Assembly: GCA_003550305.1 (NCBI GenBank)
Contig: QKYT01000062.1
Span: 178,772 to 242,771 of the forward strand
From: Glomus cerebriforme
Lineage: Eukaryota > Glomeromycota > Glomeromycetes > Glomerales > Glomeraceae
Direction of reading: 5' to 3'
DNA length: 64,000 nt
Positions 23,978-36,516 of the stretch are shown piece after piece. Position numbers and translations under genes: made by a program. The first letter of the stretch is position 1; each line of letters begins with the position of its first letter. The notes under the pieces were generated by a model that was not told the DNA's origin, ran no database searches, and was given only the letters and a program-made list of their open reading frames with translations.

Positions 23978-26900
23978 AGACCTGGAAATCTTCTAATAAA
24001 GGTTACCGCCAAAATTTGAAAAAGTCATATGATCGCGAACCACACCAAAATGGCGGTAGGTATAAATAATTGGAGGTATTTGAACCATAAAATACAGTAA
24101 CATATTTACAGTAAAAGAATGATTTATTATTATAAAAGAGTAAAAAGATAACAAAATATTCAAAAAATTGACTAAAATATTGTATAATATTATTATTTAG
24201 GAAAAATCTTTATATGATATTCATTTCAGGTGTTTTAAAATGCTGAAAAACTTCCATAGCTTATAATATAAGACTTCTTTTGCTGGAATGTGACCAACTA
24301 ATTTCTCTCCTGCTTCACATGTATTTGTCCAAAGATTATTATAAAAATTCAAATAAATTTTAATTGAAAGATAAATGATTCAAAAATTCAACATCTTTGT
24401 CTACCCAAGCATGTTGTTCACCTTGCTTTTCATACATTGAAATAATTTGAGCAATGCAAAGTTTTTGTCAGGATAAATGATTAAATATCCATTTGAGATT
24501 AAAGGATGAATATTAGACACATTTTCATCAATAATATTATGTACTTTAAAAAAAGATATTAATAAGTTAAAAAGATACATTAAATTATAAATAATGCAAG
24601 TTTACAAATACCATTAATTCTGGCAGTTATTGGAATAGCCGCAAGTCTTTTACACCCTTTCCAACGATCTTTTCATTTATTTACATGATTTTCTTGAATA
24701 GAATTATTTGCAAGTTCAGTAATTAACCGGTTAGCATTATTAAGTGAACTATCTGTATTAATTTTATTGTTAAAGATTCTTTTTGAATGTCGTGAGAAAG
24801 CATCATGATTTTTTTGAATGTTAATTAATACTTCAAAACATAAAAACCCCCTCAAGTGTAAAAAATGGATCAGTCTTTTCGAATTGTTGTTGAGAAATTG
24901 ATTTCTGATTAAGGATATATTGTAAATCAGAATATTTTGTTGAACTTGTTGTTTAATTTTCATCTGTGATTTCTTCACTATCATCAGGTTCATCTAATAA
25001 GAGCTGAGAAATCTCAAATGCAGCAGTTCCAATATCTTCAGATTCTATTTGTAATTCAACTTGTTCTAATATAAAATAGCAATTTTAGAAAGATATATAA
25101 AACTAACGAACAAATTAATTTCATACCAAAATTTTGAAGTTTCAATACATAAATCTGTTGTTGAATTGTAGTTAAATTACGATTATTAATCTTAAGATAA
25201 TTTGCCATTGCCATTGCTTCATCATATCCAATATGGATTGCTTCTTTAATGTCATCTTCAGATGGCCAAGTTCGTAAATATTCAATAGTTTCATGAGAAA
25301 TAGAAGTTCCATTAATGTCAAATACATAACCTAAAAATATTTAAAACAGTGTAAATTTTCAATTCATAACACGTTTTTGAATTTTATAAAATTCATAAAA
25401 GTTAAAATCTGCTATTATTTGACGTAATATGCCAAAAATATGCTCAATCACCTCGGTTCCATGTTCCCATAAAAATAAAGGATAATTAGAATAGTAATCT
25501 TGATGAACCAAGATAAGCATTACCAAGGATTCTGCCATACTAATAAAGATTTCAAAATTTTTGAACAGAAATAATGCTACATTGCATATTATACCATCTT
25601 GATGAATGAATTGCACTACAATGTTTAATATAATCTTTCCAGGTTTTAAGAAAGAAGAATGCACGCATAACCATTTGAATTCTTGCTTATGATCAATTTT
25701 TCTGTTAAGATATGCATCACATAATTCTCCTATTTATCAAAATAAACAAATTAAATAATCTCACTTTTTGACTTTAAAATAAATAACTTAATTAAGAATA
25801 AACAAAATAAACAAAAAGTCCAATCATATTAGAAGAGACATCTTCTGATTCAATAATTTGCACCAAAGTTTCTGAATAAAATATTCTATAAGCAGCACCA
25901 TCATCTTGTTTATCAACATTAATAACATCACGTTTTAATAAAGTATGATTTTGTGCTAATTGAAAGAGTTGATCATAATGTGCAATATCTACTCCTAATG
26001 AAAGAAGTCATGCTCCAGTAAACAGTTGATACCATGCTATCTTTTTAGCATGTTTTGGGACTTGAATACAAACTAATGGGTTTCCATTAATAATTGGTAC
26101 TTTTAAATGCACATTATAAAATTGATCATCAAAAAGTAAAATAATATGAAGTGTAAATTGTGCAATTATGACAACAAAATTAAGTTAATTAAGTCCAATT
26201 CTTTATTTGTTAAATAAAATATTATTAAATTGAAGTTTTTTTTTTTTGTATAAGAAACATGCAACACCATCAACAATTCAATATATACCAAAATTTTATT
26301 TTGATAATCCTTTGGTTTATCTTTTGAAAAATAGAAATCTTAGAAATCTTTGGACTTGCATAATTACCAAAAATAATGATTTGGTAATGTGGGCCTCTTT
26401 AGCTCAAATTGATCTTTATTAAGTTTTTATGAGAAAAAGGAGTATCTTGGAAAAACTTTTCAGGAAAAATTGCTTTTCCAATTACTTCAGGCCTTTTTTC
26501 ACCACCAAAAAAGGCTGGAGAACTAGTAGCATATTCTGTATACAAATCACTAAATAAACCAATACAAGTAAAGGTTCAAGAAACTCCTCTTCACACTCTC
26601 CTTGTACATCCTCGCTTTGGTTAAAAAAGATATATAAACTTGGCTGATTATCAATACCAAGAATGCAATTGCGGCTATTAATATGTTTTTCAAAATTTGT
26701 TGTTTTAAAAGGGTGGTCTAATCAAACTTCAACTCCACATTTACATCAGACAGTTTTGTTATCTATTATTTTATCAAAATTTGTTAAAGATCTAAAACGA
26801 GCATCAGCATTTGGATTTTGAACACGAGACAGGTGGGCTGGTGACGTTGTAAAGAAATAAAAACTGAGTTAACAGCTAGATGAAAGTAAACTCAGAAATG

Positions 26901-27184
26901 TTTATGAATTATCTATCCCATTTTAAAATTCTTGGAAAAAATTTATTTCCATCAAAAAGTATCAAATGTATATATATATATATACGAACATCATTTATAT
27001 CATCATATGTTTGCGAACCATACTATATACGGTGAACCATCCAAAAGCAGTAACATGAATTAGCCCAAACTGCAAAAAACTGTGACCTTTTCATTTTTAT
27101 ATGAATGTGAATCATGCATATCCTGTGACATTTTTTTAAAATTTATAAGCTTTCGAACCATGTTTGGCGAAGTTTTTTAGGTCT
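23978..27184 (-). mobile_element. DNA-transposon-like element nested in the LINE
   Basis: This block interrupts sequence that is continuous in the LINE copies at 29398-29786 and 29800-30151 (between the GCCATAAC and TAACCCTCAG words). Its ends, AGACCTGGAAATCTTC at the left and the complement of AGACCTAAAAAACTTC at the right, form an imperfect 16-bp terminal inverted repeat (13 of 16 match). A second internal inverted pair TACCGCCA/TGGCGGTA lies at 24004-24058. Target-site duplication is unclear. The inside carries one decayed minus-strand gene (separate entry). The family (hAT-, P- or other cut-and-paste type) cannot be decided by eye. Confidence 0.6.
24580..26870 (-). pseudogene. Decayed transposase-like gene
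   Basis: Minus-strand frames from ~26870 to ~24600 give a broken protein. Near the start is a zinc-knuckle/BED-like region (CKCGVEV, then DHPFKTTNFEKHINSRNC, ~26755-26670). Later come VDIAHYDQLFQLAQNH (~26010), a long stretch ending EHGTEVIEHIFGILRQIIAD (~25470-25410), and a C-terminal part with RTWPSEDDIKEAIHIGYDEA (~25280). Introns and stops interrupt it. Several stops are TGA at places where tryptophan fits (for example between V and CKCG, and NK-stop-KDRWKGCKR near 24690), as G-to-A decay would give. The E-H-I-F-G helix resembles transposase C-terminal domains, but this is inference; the family is not named. Confidence 0.5.
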
Positions 27185-29384
27185 AACCCTCAGAACTGTC
27201 AGATCCATCCAGGGGACCATCAAGCCCAATTGTTTAATCCAGGATGTTCCAGTTAACAAGGCTGAATTGAGCCAATTTGGAACTGTGAATGTGGTCAGAA
27301 ATGGTATCATTGAACCAAAGCATTGAAAGATGGGGAACGGGAATTAAGAGCGTGTTGATCGGGAGAAGAATCTGCCTTTAATCTGCATCTAGGTATCCAT
27401 GTACAATGGTAAAACTTGTGTTGCAAATTATTAATAGAGTGGCATAAGATCTGTTTCGCTGAAATGGCAAGGGAGACTGGTACAAAGCCTTGTAGTATCA
27501 ACAAAGGCCAATTGGACAAAGATGAAGAGGAAATTGTCCATATATTGAGACAGAGAAATTCTGCTCGTCCTGGAAAGGATGAGGTACCAGAGTCCTGTTT
27601 ATAAAACCAAGATAGAGCAATAAATAGAATCAAGAAGCTTCTGCTTGAAGTCATCAAAAAGTTGAGATAAGGAATAGGAGCATTTGGAGCGAGGATGTGA
27701 GAAGCTAATGACAGGAATAGCATTAGCATTACAAATACTTAAATGGGCTAAAGTCTCCTGAGCACTACAACAAAGGAAGCACTTTAATTCATGGGGTAGA
27801 TAGTGGGAGTGACGTTTGGAGAGGACATCCATAGTAAGGAGCTCGGCAAAATGGAGTTTAAACTTAAACGAAGTGAAAGTAGACTTTAGAACTTGAGCCT
27901 TACTGGGGGAGAGAGAAGAAAACGGGGGGAGAAAAGATAATTAAAGACCAAGATAAGTCCCAGTCAATAATAGTTAACTAAAATGGGAAAATCTATTTAA
28001 TCGTAAAAACTGAAAAAACATAGTAAAAGAAGAAATTTGAGAAAAAATATAATGAAAAGGAAAATCTATAATATTCTGGCAATACAACCAGACTACAAAT
28101 AAATCTGACTCAAAATTCAAGGAGATGGGTGTTAAAGAACCAAATTGATCTGAAGAAAAAAGAGATCTTGCTAAAGAGTCTGTGTGATTGTGTATAAATT
28201 TAGAGGAATGAGCTTTGACCTTTACAAGGTTCCAGTGAAAGATGTTGTGTGAGATAAAATGGGCCAACTGCGACCAGAGGAGAGGTTTTCCAAAAAGGTC
28301 ACAAAGAAGGGGATATAATAGCTAGAATACCATTGATAACAGTTTGCGAATCCGTATAAAACTGCAATAAGGCATGTTGAGGCAAAATGGAATAAAGGAT
28401 TAATAGGGGAGCTAATTCTGCGACCAAAGGACTATGGAAAGAATAGGTAATCGGGAAAGAGTGTAAGTCTAAAAGGAGCCATCTTCAGTTACTTAAGACC
28501 ATTCTAGGACCAGAGGAGGGTACTTTATAGGATCCATCAATATAATATTTATTGCTTGAAAAATTGCAATAATAGGAAGAATTAATTTGAAAAATTGGAC
28601 TTTTGTTCTTCCACTGAAATCAGATCAAAATTGGGGAAATACAAAACTTTGAATATCGAGCAGTAAGCTGAGTTGATACTGTCTTAATATAACATTTAAA
28701 ATCTATATAAGTCTGTGAGAAACTGGGAGAAGTGTAATGGTAAAAGTTAAATCAATGCTAAATTCACTGAGACAATGTAAAATGTTGCATAGAAAATCTT
28801 TAGTGAGATTGGGAAATTTAACCCAAATGAACCAGTCTACGATATTTAAAGGGAATGCGAGTTCCAAAGGTTTTCTTGGAGTGAGGCAATATGAATTGTA
28901 AGAAGTCATGACAGGGTAGTTGAGGAGTTGAGCCCATTAAAAAGGTCCACTCCTGCTTGTTTCATTAATTCATCATATAATACATGAAGATTAAAATGGT
29001 GGGAAGAGTATAATTCTACATCTGGGAAGGAACATGAAAGTTTGTTTTTCAGCTTAAAAATGGATTTAAAAGGCTTCATAATTGTTTGATTCAAGAAGGG
29101 AGAAACATAGTAACTTGGGCTTTAAAAAGGAGTTTTGGCATAAAAACTGTATTATGCAAATAGGTCAACTAGGATAAGAAAGTCATTTAAAATGGATAGC
29201 TTGATTAAATGTAACATAATCTTGGCATAGTTGTGACTTAACAGAAGCATTGTTTAGTTTAAGATTAAACCAAATACCTAGAAATCCAAAGGAAGTATTA
29301 GAAGAAATGGCACTATTTGAATAGACGAGGGTATTTTATTAAAAAAAACAAAATCTGAAGAATGTGAAGAAATGGAAAAACTAT

Positions 29385-29786
29385 CCAAACATATTTATTT
29401 ATTTTTTTTTTGTCTTTACAGTCAAACTTTATTTAGCGAACAAAATTAGTATAATTGATAAAATAAAATAAAATAAAATGATCTAACCTAAATAAAATTA
29501 ATGGATCTCACTTCTATCTAGTTTACATAAATAAAACCTAAAAAATAAAACTAATCTAGATTCCTATGCTATAAATCTAATATAGAAACATGCCCAACTA
29601 CTTTACAATAAGAATAGAAGCCAAGCTGACCATCCAAAGAATATCCCCTCCAGTCCTTTAAAATAAGTTAAAGAAGAGTCGTAACCTAACCCTCAGAACT
29701 GTCAGATCCATCCAGGAGACCATCAGGTCCAATTGCTTAATCCAGGATGTTCCAGTTGAAATGGTCGAATTGAGCCAGTTCAGAAT
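29385..29786 (-). mobile_element. Short 3'-end LINE copy (5'-truncated)
   Basis: Starts with CCAAACATATTTA (29385-29397), then a T-rich tail and the same 3' segment as 23684-23977 (TTTATTTAGCGAACAAAAT, CATGCCCAACTA, CCATCCAAAG, CCTCAGAACTGTCAGATCCA). It continues into the region that follows at 27185 in the long copy, then stops at ~29786. The next base run is another copy of the 13-mer. The 3' end is at left, so it is inserted in the same orientation as its neighbours. Confidence 0.8.
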
Positions 29787-30164
29787 CCAAACATATTTAT
29801 TTTTTTTTGTCTTAACAGTCAAACTTTATTTAGCAAACAGAATTAGTATAAATAATAAAATAAAATGATGGATCTCGCTCCTATCTAGTTTACATAAGTA
29901 ACAACCTAAAAAGTAAAACTAATCTAAATTCCTACGCTATAAACCTAATATAAAAACATGCCCAACTAACTACTTTGTAATAAGAGGTAGAAGCCAAGCT
30001 GACCATCCAAAGAGTATCCATCCAATCCCTTAAAATAAGTTAAAAGAGAGCCATAGACTAACCCTCAGAACTGTCAGATCCATCCGGGGGACCATCAGGC
30101 GTTCAGGCCCATGTGTTTGATCCAGGAGGTTCCAGATGAAAAGGCTAGCCACCAAACATATTTA
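29787..30164 (-). mobile_element. Second short 3'-end LINE copy with flanking 13-bp direct repeats
   Basis: Bounded at left by CCAAACATATTTA (29787-29799) and at right by an exact copy of it (30152-30164). Between them are the T-rich tail and ~350 bp of the LINE 3' end, differing from the adjacent copy by small indels and substitutions. The right-hand 13-mer is not followed by element sequence, which supports reading the 13-mer as a target-site duplication rather than as part of the element. Confidence 0.8.
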
Positions 30165-30783
30165 ACATATTTATTATTTGAATTATTTTAAAACTTAAAA
30201 TTTGCATCTTAACACTGGTCGAAATTATGATGTTCGGCCAATCACCGCCAGTGAGCATTAGCAATACTCAAATTAGAATTTTAGGTCATTTAATATTAGG
30301 TTTAAAAATTTACATGATTAAAATATTACCTCTGGAAATATAAAAGACATCTTATATTCCAGACTATGGATTATCTGCTGGACAAACAAAATCAGATAAA
30401 AATATATATATGGTGTATTTACATATATTGTCCAGAAATATTAATCAAGGCTATATACATCATCATCATCATCTGATATTTATAATAATGGCCGAATTAT
30501 CATATGGAAACCACCTTTTTAGAAAACATGATTTAAGTTTAGCATTTATGTAATCATTGTAAATTTATAATGGTCTTAGGCCAAAATTTGGAAATAAACC
30601 TCTGAAATTATGTATGGATACTAATCCAAGACAAAGATCAAAGACGATTCTGTTAATGATAAATTTTTTTTGAAATTATATTTGAAAAGTTATACCAAAT
30701 ATCTTGACAACACATATAAGGAGCCCAATAATATACTTTATATATTATATATATTAGTCAAGAATTTTCATTCAAACCCTATT

Positions 30784-30977
30784 CACTGGTCGAAATGATA
30801 TGGTTTCAATATAGTTTCTATCATGAAAATCCTATAAAAACGTGTCTAATTTCCATGATGTACTCTTAATATTAATGAAGTTTCCATTTTTTTTTTTGGG
30901 AAATATCTAGATACCTATGGAAATTAGAAGGTTTCCACAGGGTATCCATGATGGATACCGCATCATTTCGACCAGTG
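30784..30977. mobile_element. MITE with 16-bp terminal inverted repeats
   Basis: CACTGGTCGAAATGAT (30784-30799) and ATCATTTCGACCAGTG (30962-30977) are perfect reverse complements, 194 bp end to end. TA dinucleotides flank at two bases' distance on both sides, which would suit a Tc1/mariner-type TA target if the true ends lie two bases further out. The interior has no coding capacity. Confidence 0.8.
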
Positions 30978-33900
30978 ATTAATTCATCCATTATTAATTA
31001 CTTCATATTTTGGAGAACATATAAAATGAATATTAGATTTTTCTTAATTTATTATTTTAAATCAAGTTAAGGTAATTTTATTGGAAAAACGAAAGAGCAT
31101 CATTTAAACTCAATACTTTATTCATCATGTATTTTGGTTGACCTGATTTACTATGAAATTTATTCTTACTGCTGTAAAACAAACCTTGAAAGAATCATCA
31201 TAGTAGAATGAAGGATACAGGCGGCTAATTGTGAAATTGCAGATATTCAGAATTGTTGATTATTTAGATTTCAAAATTTACAATTATTTGCAATCCAAAT
31301 TATAATTAATCCATTGAATATAAAAAAACATGATTTATCATAAGCTAACGAAATTTGAATGATACAGTAAATTCTTTAAAGATTCAATTTATAATGCAAG
31401 ACAAGAAAAAAATCATAATAAATGATGGAAGTTGATGAAATTTGTATTAAAAGGGGGGTCACAGAATACAATTAAATATTTAAATGATATATTTATACTT
31501 TTTTATGCATTTTTTTTCTACTTTCAAAATCTGTTAGATTAAATAATATATTTATTATAAATATTTAAAAAGGTACATTGGAATATTTATAGATTTTATG
31601 AAATAACTAGAGATCTAAAAACTAAAAAAACTTATAGTGAATACAAAATTTGTATATAAAGAAAATTTAAGAAATATTCTTATAAACAATTTTTTTTAAT
31701 AATATATTTTATCTTGAAAACATGAAATCTAAATGTCAATTTAGGGGATTGGACCGAATCTTTTCATGATTTTTTTTCACAGATGGTCAGCCTGACTTCA
31801 AATCAGTCTCTAATTTTAGCAAAAATTATCAGCACTTAGGCGACATTTGAAACTGCTTTGGAGACAGGTCGGTTCATATGTAAAAAATTGTAAAGAATTG
31901 ATTCTCAAGAATCGATTCTATTACATTGTTTCGATTTTTTTTCAGAATCGATTCCAATCCCTATGTCAATTTTATTTAATTAATAAATTTTATTATTATA
32001 TAAAAGTGGGATCCTACAACTTATGATATTTTTTTTATTTGTTAAACGGCAATGATGTAATGGTAAGAATTAATTTTTTAATTATAATATTTTAATCTTA
32101 AAAATAATAATTTATTCTTTAATAATCTGTAATAGGAAGAAGGGTTGTATACAACATGATTTCACAAAGTTCTATAAGTTTATGTTTTAATTAATTAATA
32201 AAATTTTTTTTCTTTTTAAAAAAAATACTCATTAATACTGATATCAAGGAAATGTGAAATACTGATATAATTTAATATTTATTCCGCATAATTTACAATA
32301 GTACCTTTGTATTATAGTTATATACAAAAGTATACATAACTATTCAACATCATCACCCGAAATAATTTTGTATTAGAAAAAAACTTTAATAAAAATGCAA
32401 TTATTGTGATTTATTAAAAAATTTTATATTTACAAAATCAGGAATAATAATAGTAAAATATATAAGAAAGTAGGGATATTCATATCAACAAGTTTACATC
32501 AGACAGTTCCATAATGACAAAATAAAGGTTTGATTTGAAAAGATATGAAAACATTCCGAAATAATTAAATTTAATTTTGAAGGATTCATATAGTCATTTA
32601 AACTCATTTTTTTTTAATATATTACCAACTAATTTATTTGGCTATTAAATTAGAAAGGTATATTATGAGAAAATATTTCTGAACAATCCATGATCTAAAA
32701 GATTTTATTATTATATTTACGGTACATAAAACTATTTAAATAATGTTATATCACTTTGCTAACATGAAAGTTTGTTTGAAATTATTTAAATTCTCAGGTC
32801 ATTCGAATTGAACATATTTTCCCTAAAACCAACATAATCTCACATGACACATTAACGTGGTTAATTGATATAAATATATTTAAAGGGGATCAAGAGCTTA
32901 TATAATTTTTAACACTGCAATTATTAGATTAGATATTTTAAATTAGATCTCTCATAATTTTGAGTTTTAATCATTGGTACCTGTACAAATATTCTTTAGA
33001 TTTCAATATTTTAATTTTAGATCAAGTTATTGATATTCTCAGATAAAACTATTTTATAGACAATATTATGCTACCAAAATTTGGTGGGCCTATGTACAAT
33101 TTAGAAAACATTATTTTTATTTTTTTTTATATAAAATTCGGTATATATTGTATATACAGTATTTTGATATTTATGAAAACCTAGTTTTGATTTTTTGATT
33201 TTGGTTACGAATCAATAAATTTATAATGCGGGCCAAAAAATGGACATAATTTTATCGACCAAAGTATTGCCAGCACGACAAATCACGTGACATCATTCAT
33301 TTGAAAAAACAATTTTGAATCATTGATACAAGTTTAATCTCTTTATAAAATTCCTTTATTTTTTTTAATAAAAATAATTCAGAGTTAAATATGAATATTC
33401 AGTACATGAAAAATTCTTTTTTTTTTTTTTTATACCGATATGAAAACCTTGAATAAATCCGTGAATCCAAATATATTTTTTTTTTCCTTTGTTCAAACAA
33501 GTTTTCAATCAATAATGTAAATATTATAACCTTCTATGCATCAAAGATGAATTTGCAACGAATTCTTTTGTATTATTATATTGAGTTTCTGAATCCTATA
33601 TCTTCATAAGCTCTTTTAACGATATCACTCGTTATTTTTGAAATCTGTTGTATAAGGTTGACACTGATCAATTAATATCCTTAACAACATAGCTACCAAA
33701 CATCAGATTCATTAAATCGAAAATTTGAAATAAAATTATTTCATTGGGTAAAAAAAAAAAATAAATCTTAAACCCTTTAAAAACCTTTTAAATATTTTAA
33801 TTATCATTAGAGTCAGGTTTCAGGTTTCAGGTTTCAGATTTCATGTTTTAGATTTGAACTTATTATTATTTATATTATTATTATTATCCAAATTTGTTAA

Positions 33901-34133
33901 AGAAAAAAACAAATTATTTTAATAATTCTCTTATCAACGATTTCAATATTCGAAATAATCTGTAAAATAGTAATATTGTATAATTCCAAAACGTAATTTC
34001 AATAATTTCGATACGCATTTTATGTTAGTGGGATTACATGTTCACACGGCGATCATATCTTAAAAATAATAACGGTTTGGTCAGGTTCAAAAATTTATCA
34101 GGTAAGAACTACAGTAAATCTCACATGATTAAT

Positions 34134-34166
<33 letters not shown>

Positions 34167-34633
34167 AAAAAAAAAAATCAATTTTTTTTTTTTTTTAAAA
34201 AAAATTTGGATATTTGGCGGATATTTGGCTTTGTTTTTTTTTTTTTTATTTATTGGCAAATATTCATTTTCGGTCGATTGCATTTTTCGGTCAATTTAAT
34301 TGGGACAGATCTGCTTGCTTTTTCATTTACGTGACTAATTGTTGTACCAATGGGATGATTTTATTTTAATTACAGATTGACCGAAAAAAAAACATGATAC
34401 CAAAAATGAACTGGCCTAATAATGATTTAAAAGAGGTGTGGTATGTTTCACATTTCTTTCAAAAAAGGGTCATATAGATTTGCATAAAACAAATCTATTC
34501 ATCCAGTTATATAATTCTTTCCTTTTTGAATAATGCCAGCCGAAATTTTCACACTTGACTGACTATGTGTAAAAAAAAAAAAATGTTGTCGATCACGTCG
34601 ATGGTCGATCACTTGTGAATTGTGACTTGTGAA

Positions 34634-34669
34634 TTTGTGACTTGTGACTTCTAAGTCACAAGTCACAAA
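34634..34669. repeat. Perfect 17-bp palindromic stem with 2-nt loop
   Basis: TTTGTGACTTGTGACTT (34634-34650) is followed by CT and its exact reverse complement (34653-34669). Neighbouring bases repeat the same TGTGACTTGTGAAT words and contain CACGTGA-type sites on both sides (34584-34690). An RNA copy would form a long hairpin; as DNA it may be a cruciform or an element end. Confidence 0.75.
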
Positions 34670-34910
34670 AAATTTACTCACGTGATTTCGGCCAGCATTA
34701 AGAAATTAAAGAAATTAATCATGTGACAAATGCATGTGACAAATAAGAAAATCGGAGGGGTGACAAATTACATAAGTCACGTGGATGAAAAAATTTGTTG
34801 GATGATCATAGTTATTTTTTCGAGAGCTGTGTTGTCTAACATAGCTTCCCTAGGTACAGATGCGTCAGATTGACTAAACCAAAATTGCATATCGAATCAC
34901 CAGATCTTTA

Positions 34911-35149
34911 TGAACAAAAGAATATCCGGAAATTGTATGGAAATTGTCCGCGAAATAATAATAATAATAATAATATAATGACAAAAAAAGAAAAAAAAAG
35001 AAGAAAATAACAATAAAAAAAAAATAAATAAATATCCGGAAAATTTCGGACGTTGTAAAACATGACGAAAAAAAAAAAGATTCTTTTTTATCCGTATGTC
35101 ACAGACAAAAAAAAAGACTCCAAACAAATTTCGAAAATTCTTTTGTTCA
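34911..35149. mobile_element. MITE-like element, TA-flanked
   Basis: TATGAACAAAAGAAT (34909-34923) and ATTCTTTTGTTCATA (35137-35151) are perfect 15-bp inverted repeats. Removing the flanking TA on each side gives a ~239-bp element starting TGAACAAAAGAAT. A second internal inverted pair TATCCGGAAA / TTTCGGA lies just inside. No coding sequence. Confidence 0.6.
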
Positions 35150-35347
35150 TAGTTAGGTAATTTTTTTAAAGTTGATTGATTTTGGTTTTTTTTTCTTTAA
35201 AGAAGAAAAAAATATATATTTCCAAGATATATAAAAAATATATTGATCATATAAATTTTTCGAATAAAAATTTAAAAGATCATATTGATTATGAAAATAA
35301 GTTTGAGAAATAGAGAAGAACTTGAAAGTATTGAATTATTTGATATA

Positions 35348-35533
35348 CAGTCGTCCCCCTATATAATCACACCCCCCGGGACTGAAAAAAAAAGGTGGGG
35401 ATTATAAAAAACCTATATGATGTGACTATAGAGGAGGTTTTTTTAATAATATTATTAGTAACTTGGGCCAAGCATACATGTGCTTATAAGGGGGTGTGAC
35501 TAAACAGGGGGTGCTTATAGAGGGGGACGACTG
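35348..35533. mobile_element. pogo/mariner-type MITE with TA target duplication
   Basis: Ends are CAGTCGTCCCCCTATA at left and the complement of CAGTCGTCCCCCTCTATA at right, each next to TA (35346-35347 and 35534-35535). Length is 186 bp. The CAGTCGTCCCC terminus is of the Tc1/mariner-pogo kind. It has G/C-rich ends against an A/T-rich background and no coding sequence, so it would depend on a transposase elsewhere. Confidence 0.85.
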
Positions 35534-35624
35534 TATATCATCAACGAAGAAACTTTTCAATAACTTGTTGATACGATATCTTTACCAAAAAGTTCAAGTT
35601 CATACAAAAATTATTTATGGAAAG

Positions 35625-35665
<41 letters not shown>

Positions 35666-36516
35666 ATGTTTAATATGTTTAATATTAAAAAAAAAAAAAA
35701 TGTATATGATGAAAAATTTTTTCTTGAAAATGTATTAAGAAAAATACAGTGAAAATTTTTGGAAGTTCATTTAATTACATATTTGTCAGATATTAAAAGG
35801 TCTGGAACTTTTTAAATACTATATTTAATATTCAACTCCATGGTGTTTTTGGAAATAATCAATTACTATATAGAGTATGATTAGGGATGATTAACAAATT
35901 GCTGAATGCTATTAATAAACTAAAAATTTACGAAAGGAAAAGATTTATTTAAATGGTCTTTGAAGGAAAAAAAAAAAATGAAAAAAAAAAAAAAAATTTC
36001 ATCGAATTTTTTTTTTTTTTTTCCAAATTTATATATCATTTATAATAAATGGCCACATAACAAAAATATTATCATTTGTGTTTTTTTCACGGTCCTATGA
36101 TGATTCGATGAGACTAGTTTTGGGGATTTCATTCATTTACATGTCAAACATACCTACATACTGTGCATATGATTATCTTTTATTTGGAACAAAAGGAAAA
36201 ATGTAACCTTCACTTTCCTTAAACAATTATTTTACTCATTACAGACGTACCATGACGCAATTAACGCATTGATGCTGCGCTCTTTTGCATGTATGAAAAT
36301 TATTTTTGAACTTTATAATTTATTTAACATAATATATATAAAATACATAAAATACATTTAAATTTAAAAAAATATATATATATATAAATCTTCATTTTTT
36401 TTTTAAAAAGAAACTATTTATATAAAATTTCATTTGCTGAATAACATTATATTGTATAAAAAAAAAACAATAAAAAAAATTCAATTTTTTCGTAAAAAAA
36501 AATAAAATTTCGTTAT

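Larger units (their letters stand above)
23671..29384 (-). mobile_element. Non-LTR (LINE-like) retrotransposon, 5'-truncated, decayed, split by a later insertion
   Basis: The 3' end is at left: an A/T-rich tail next to the 13-mer CCAAACATATTTA (23671-23683), then a 3' segment to ~23977 shared with the two copies at 29385-30164. The body resumes at ~27185-29384. Translated on the minus strand, the body shows an RNase H domain (YYIDGSY around 28548, SPLVAELAPLLILYSIL around 28420, LQFYTDSQTVINGI around 28350, VKVKAHSSKFIHNHTDSLAR at 28220-28160). Downstream is a Cys/His knuckle (CFLCCSAQETLAHLSIC, ~27785-27730) like that at the end of LINE reverse transcriptases. Stops and frame changes throughout show it is dead. 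Reverse-transcriptase and endonuclease domains are not recognisable, so the copy is 5'-truncated or too decayed. This RNase H plus zf-RVT layout is known from I/Tad-like LINEs. Confidence 0.75.
30165..36516. other. Intergenic with short non-autonomous elements, no gene seen
   Basis: 6.3 kb of A/T-rich sequence up to the 3' end of the first SCAMP gene. Three MITE-like elements and one strong hairpin are listed separately. A short tandem run of GGTTTCA/AGGTTTC words lies at 33825-33850, and homopolymers occur at 34138-34165 and 35631-35665. A remnant starting CACTGGTCGAAATTATGAT lies at 30213-30253, near the related MITE at 30784. No exon chain was found. Confidence 0.55.

Noticed and set aside
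23375..30262. Possible giant element with inverted ends (GGGTATTGCTTAATCTCACC versus complement of 30225-30262)
   Set aside because: The two words agree only partly and the order of flanking words differs; the LINE and nested-element model explains the region better.
34138..34283. Open frame over poly-A/poly-T runs
   Set aside because: Poly-Lys/poly-Phe artefact of homopolymers.
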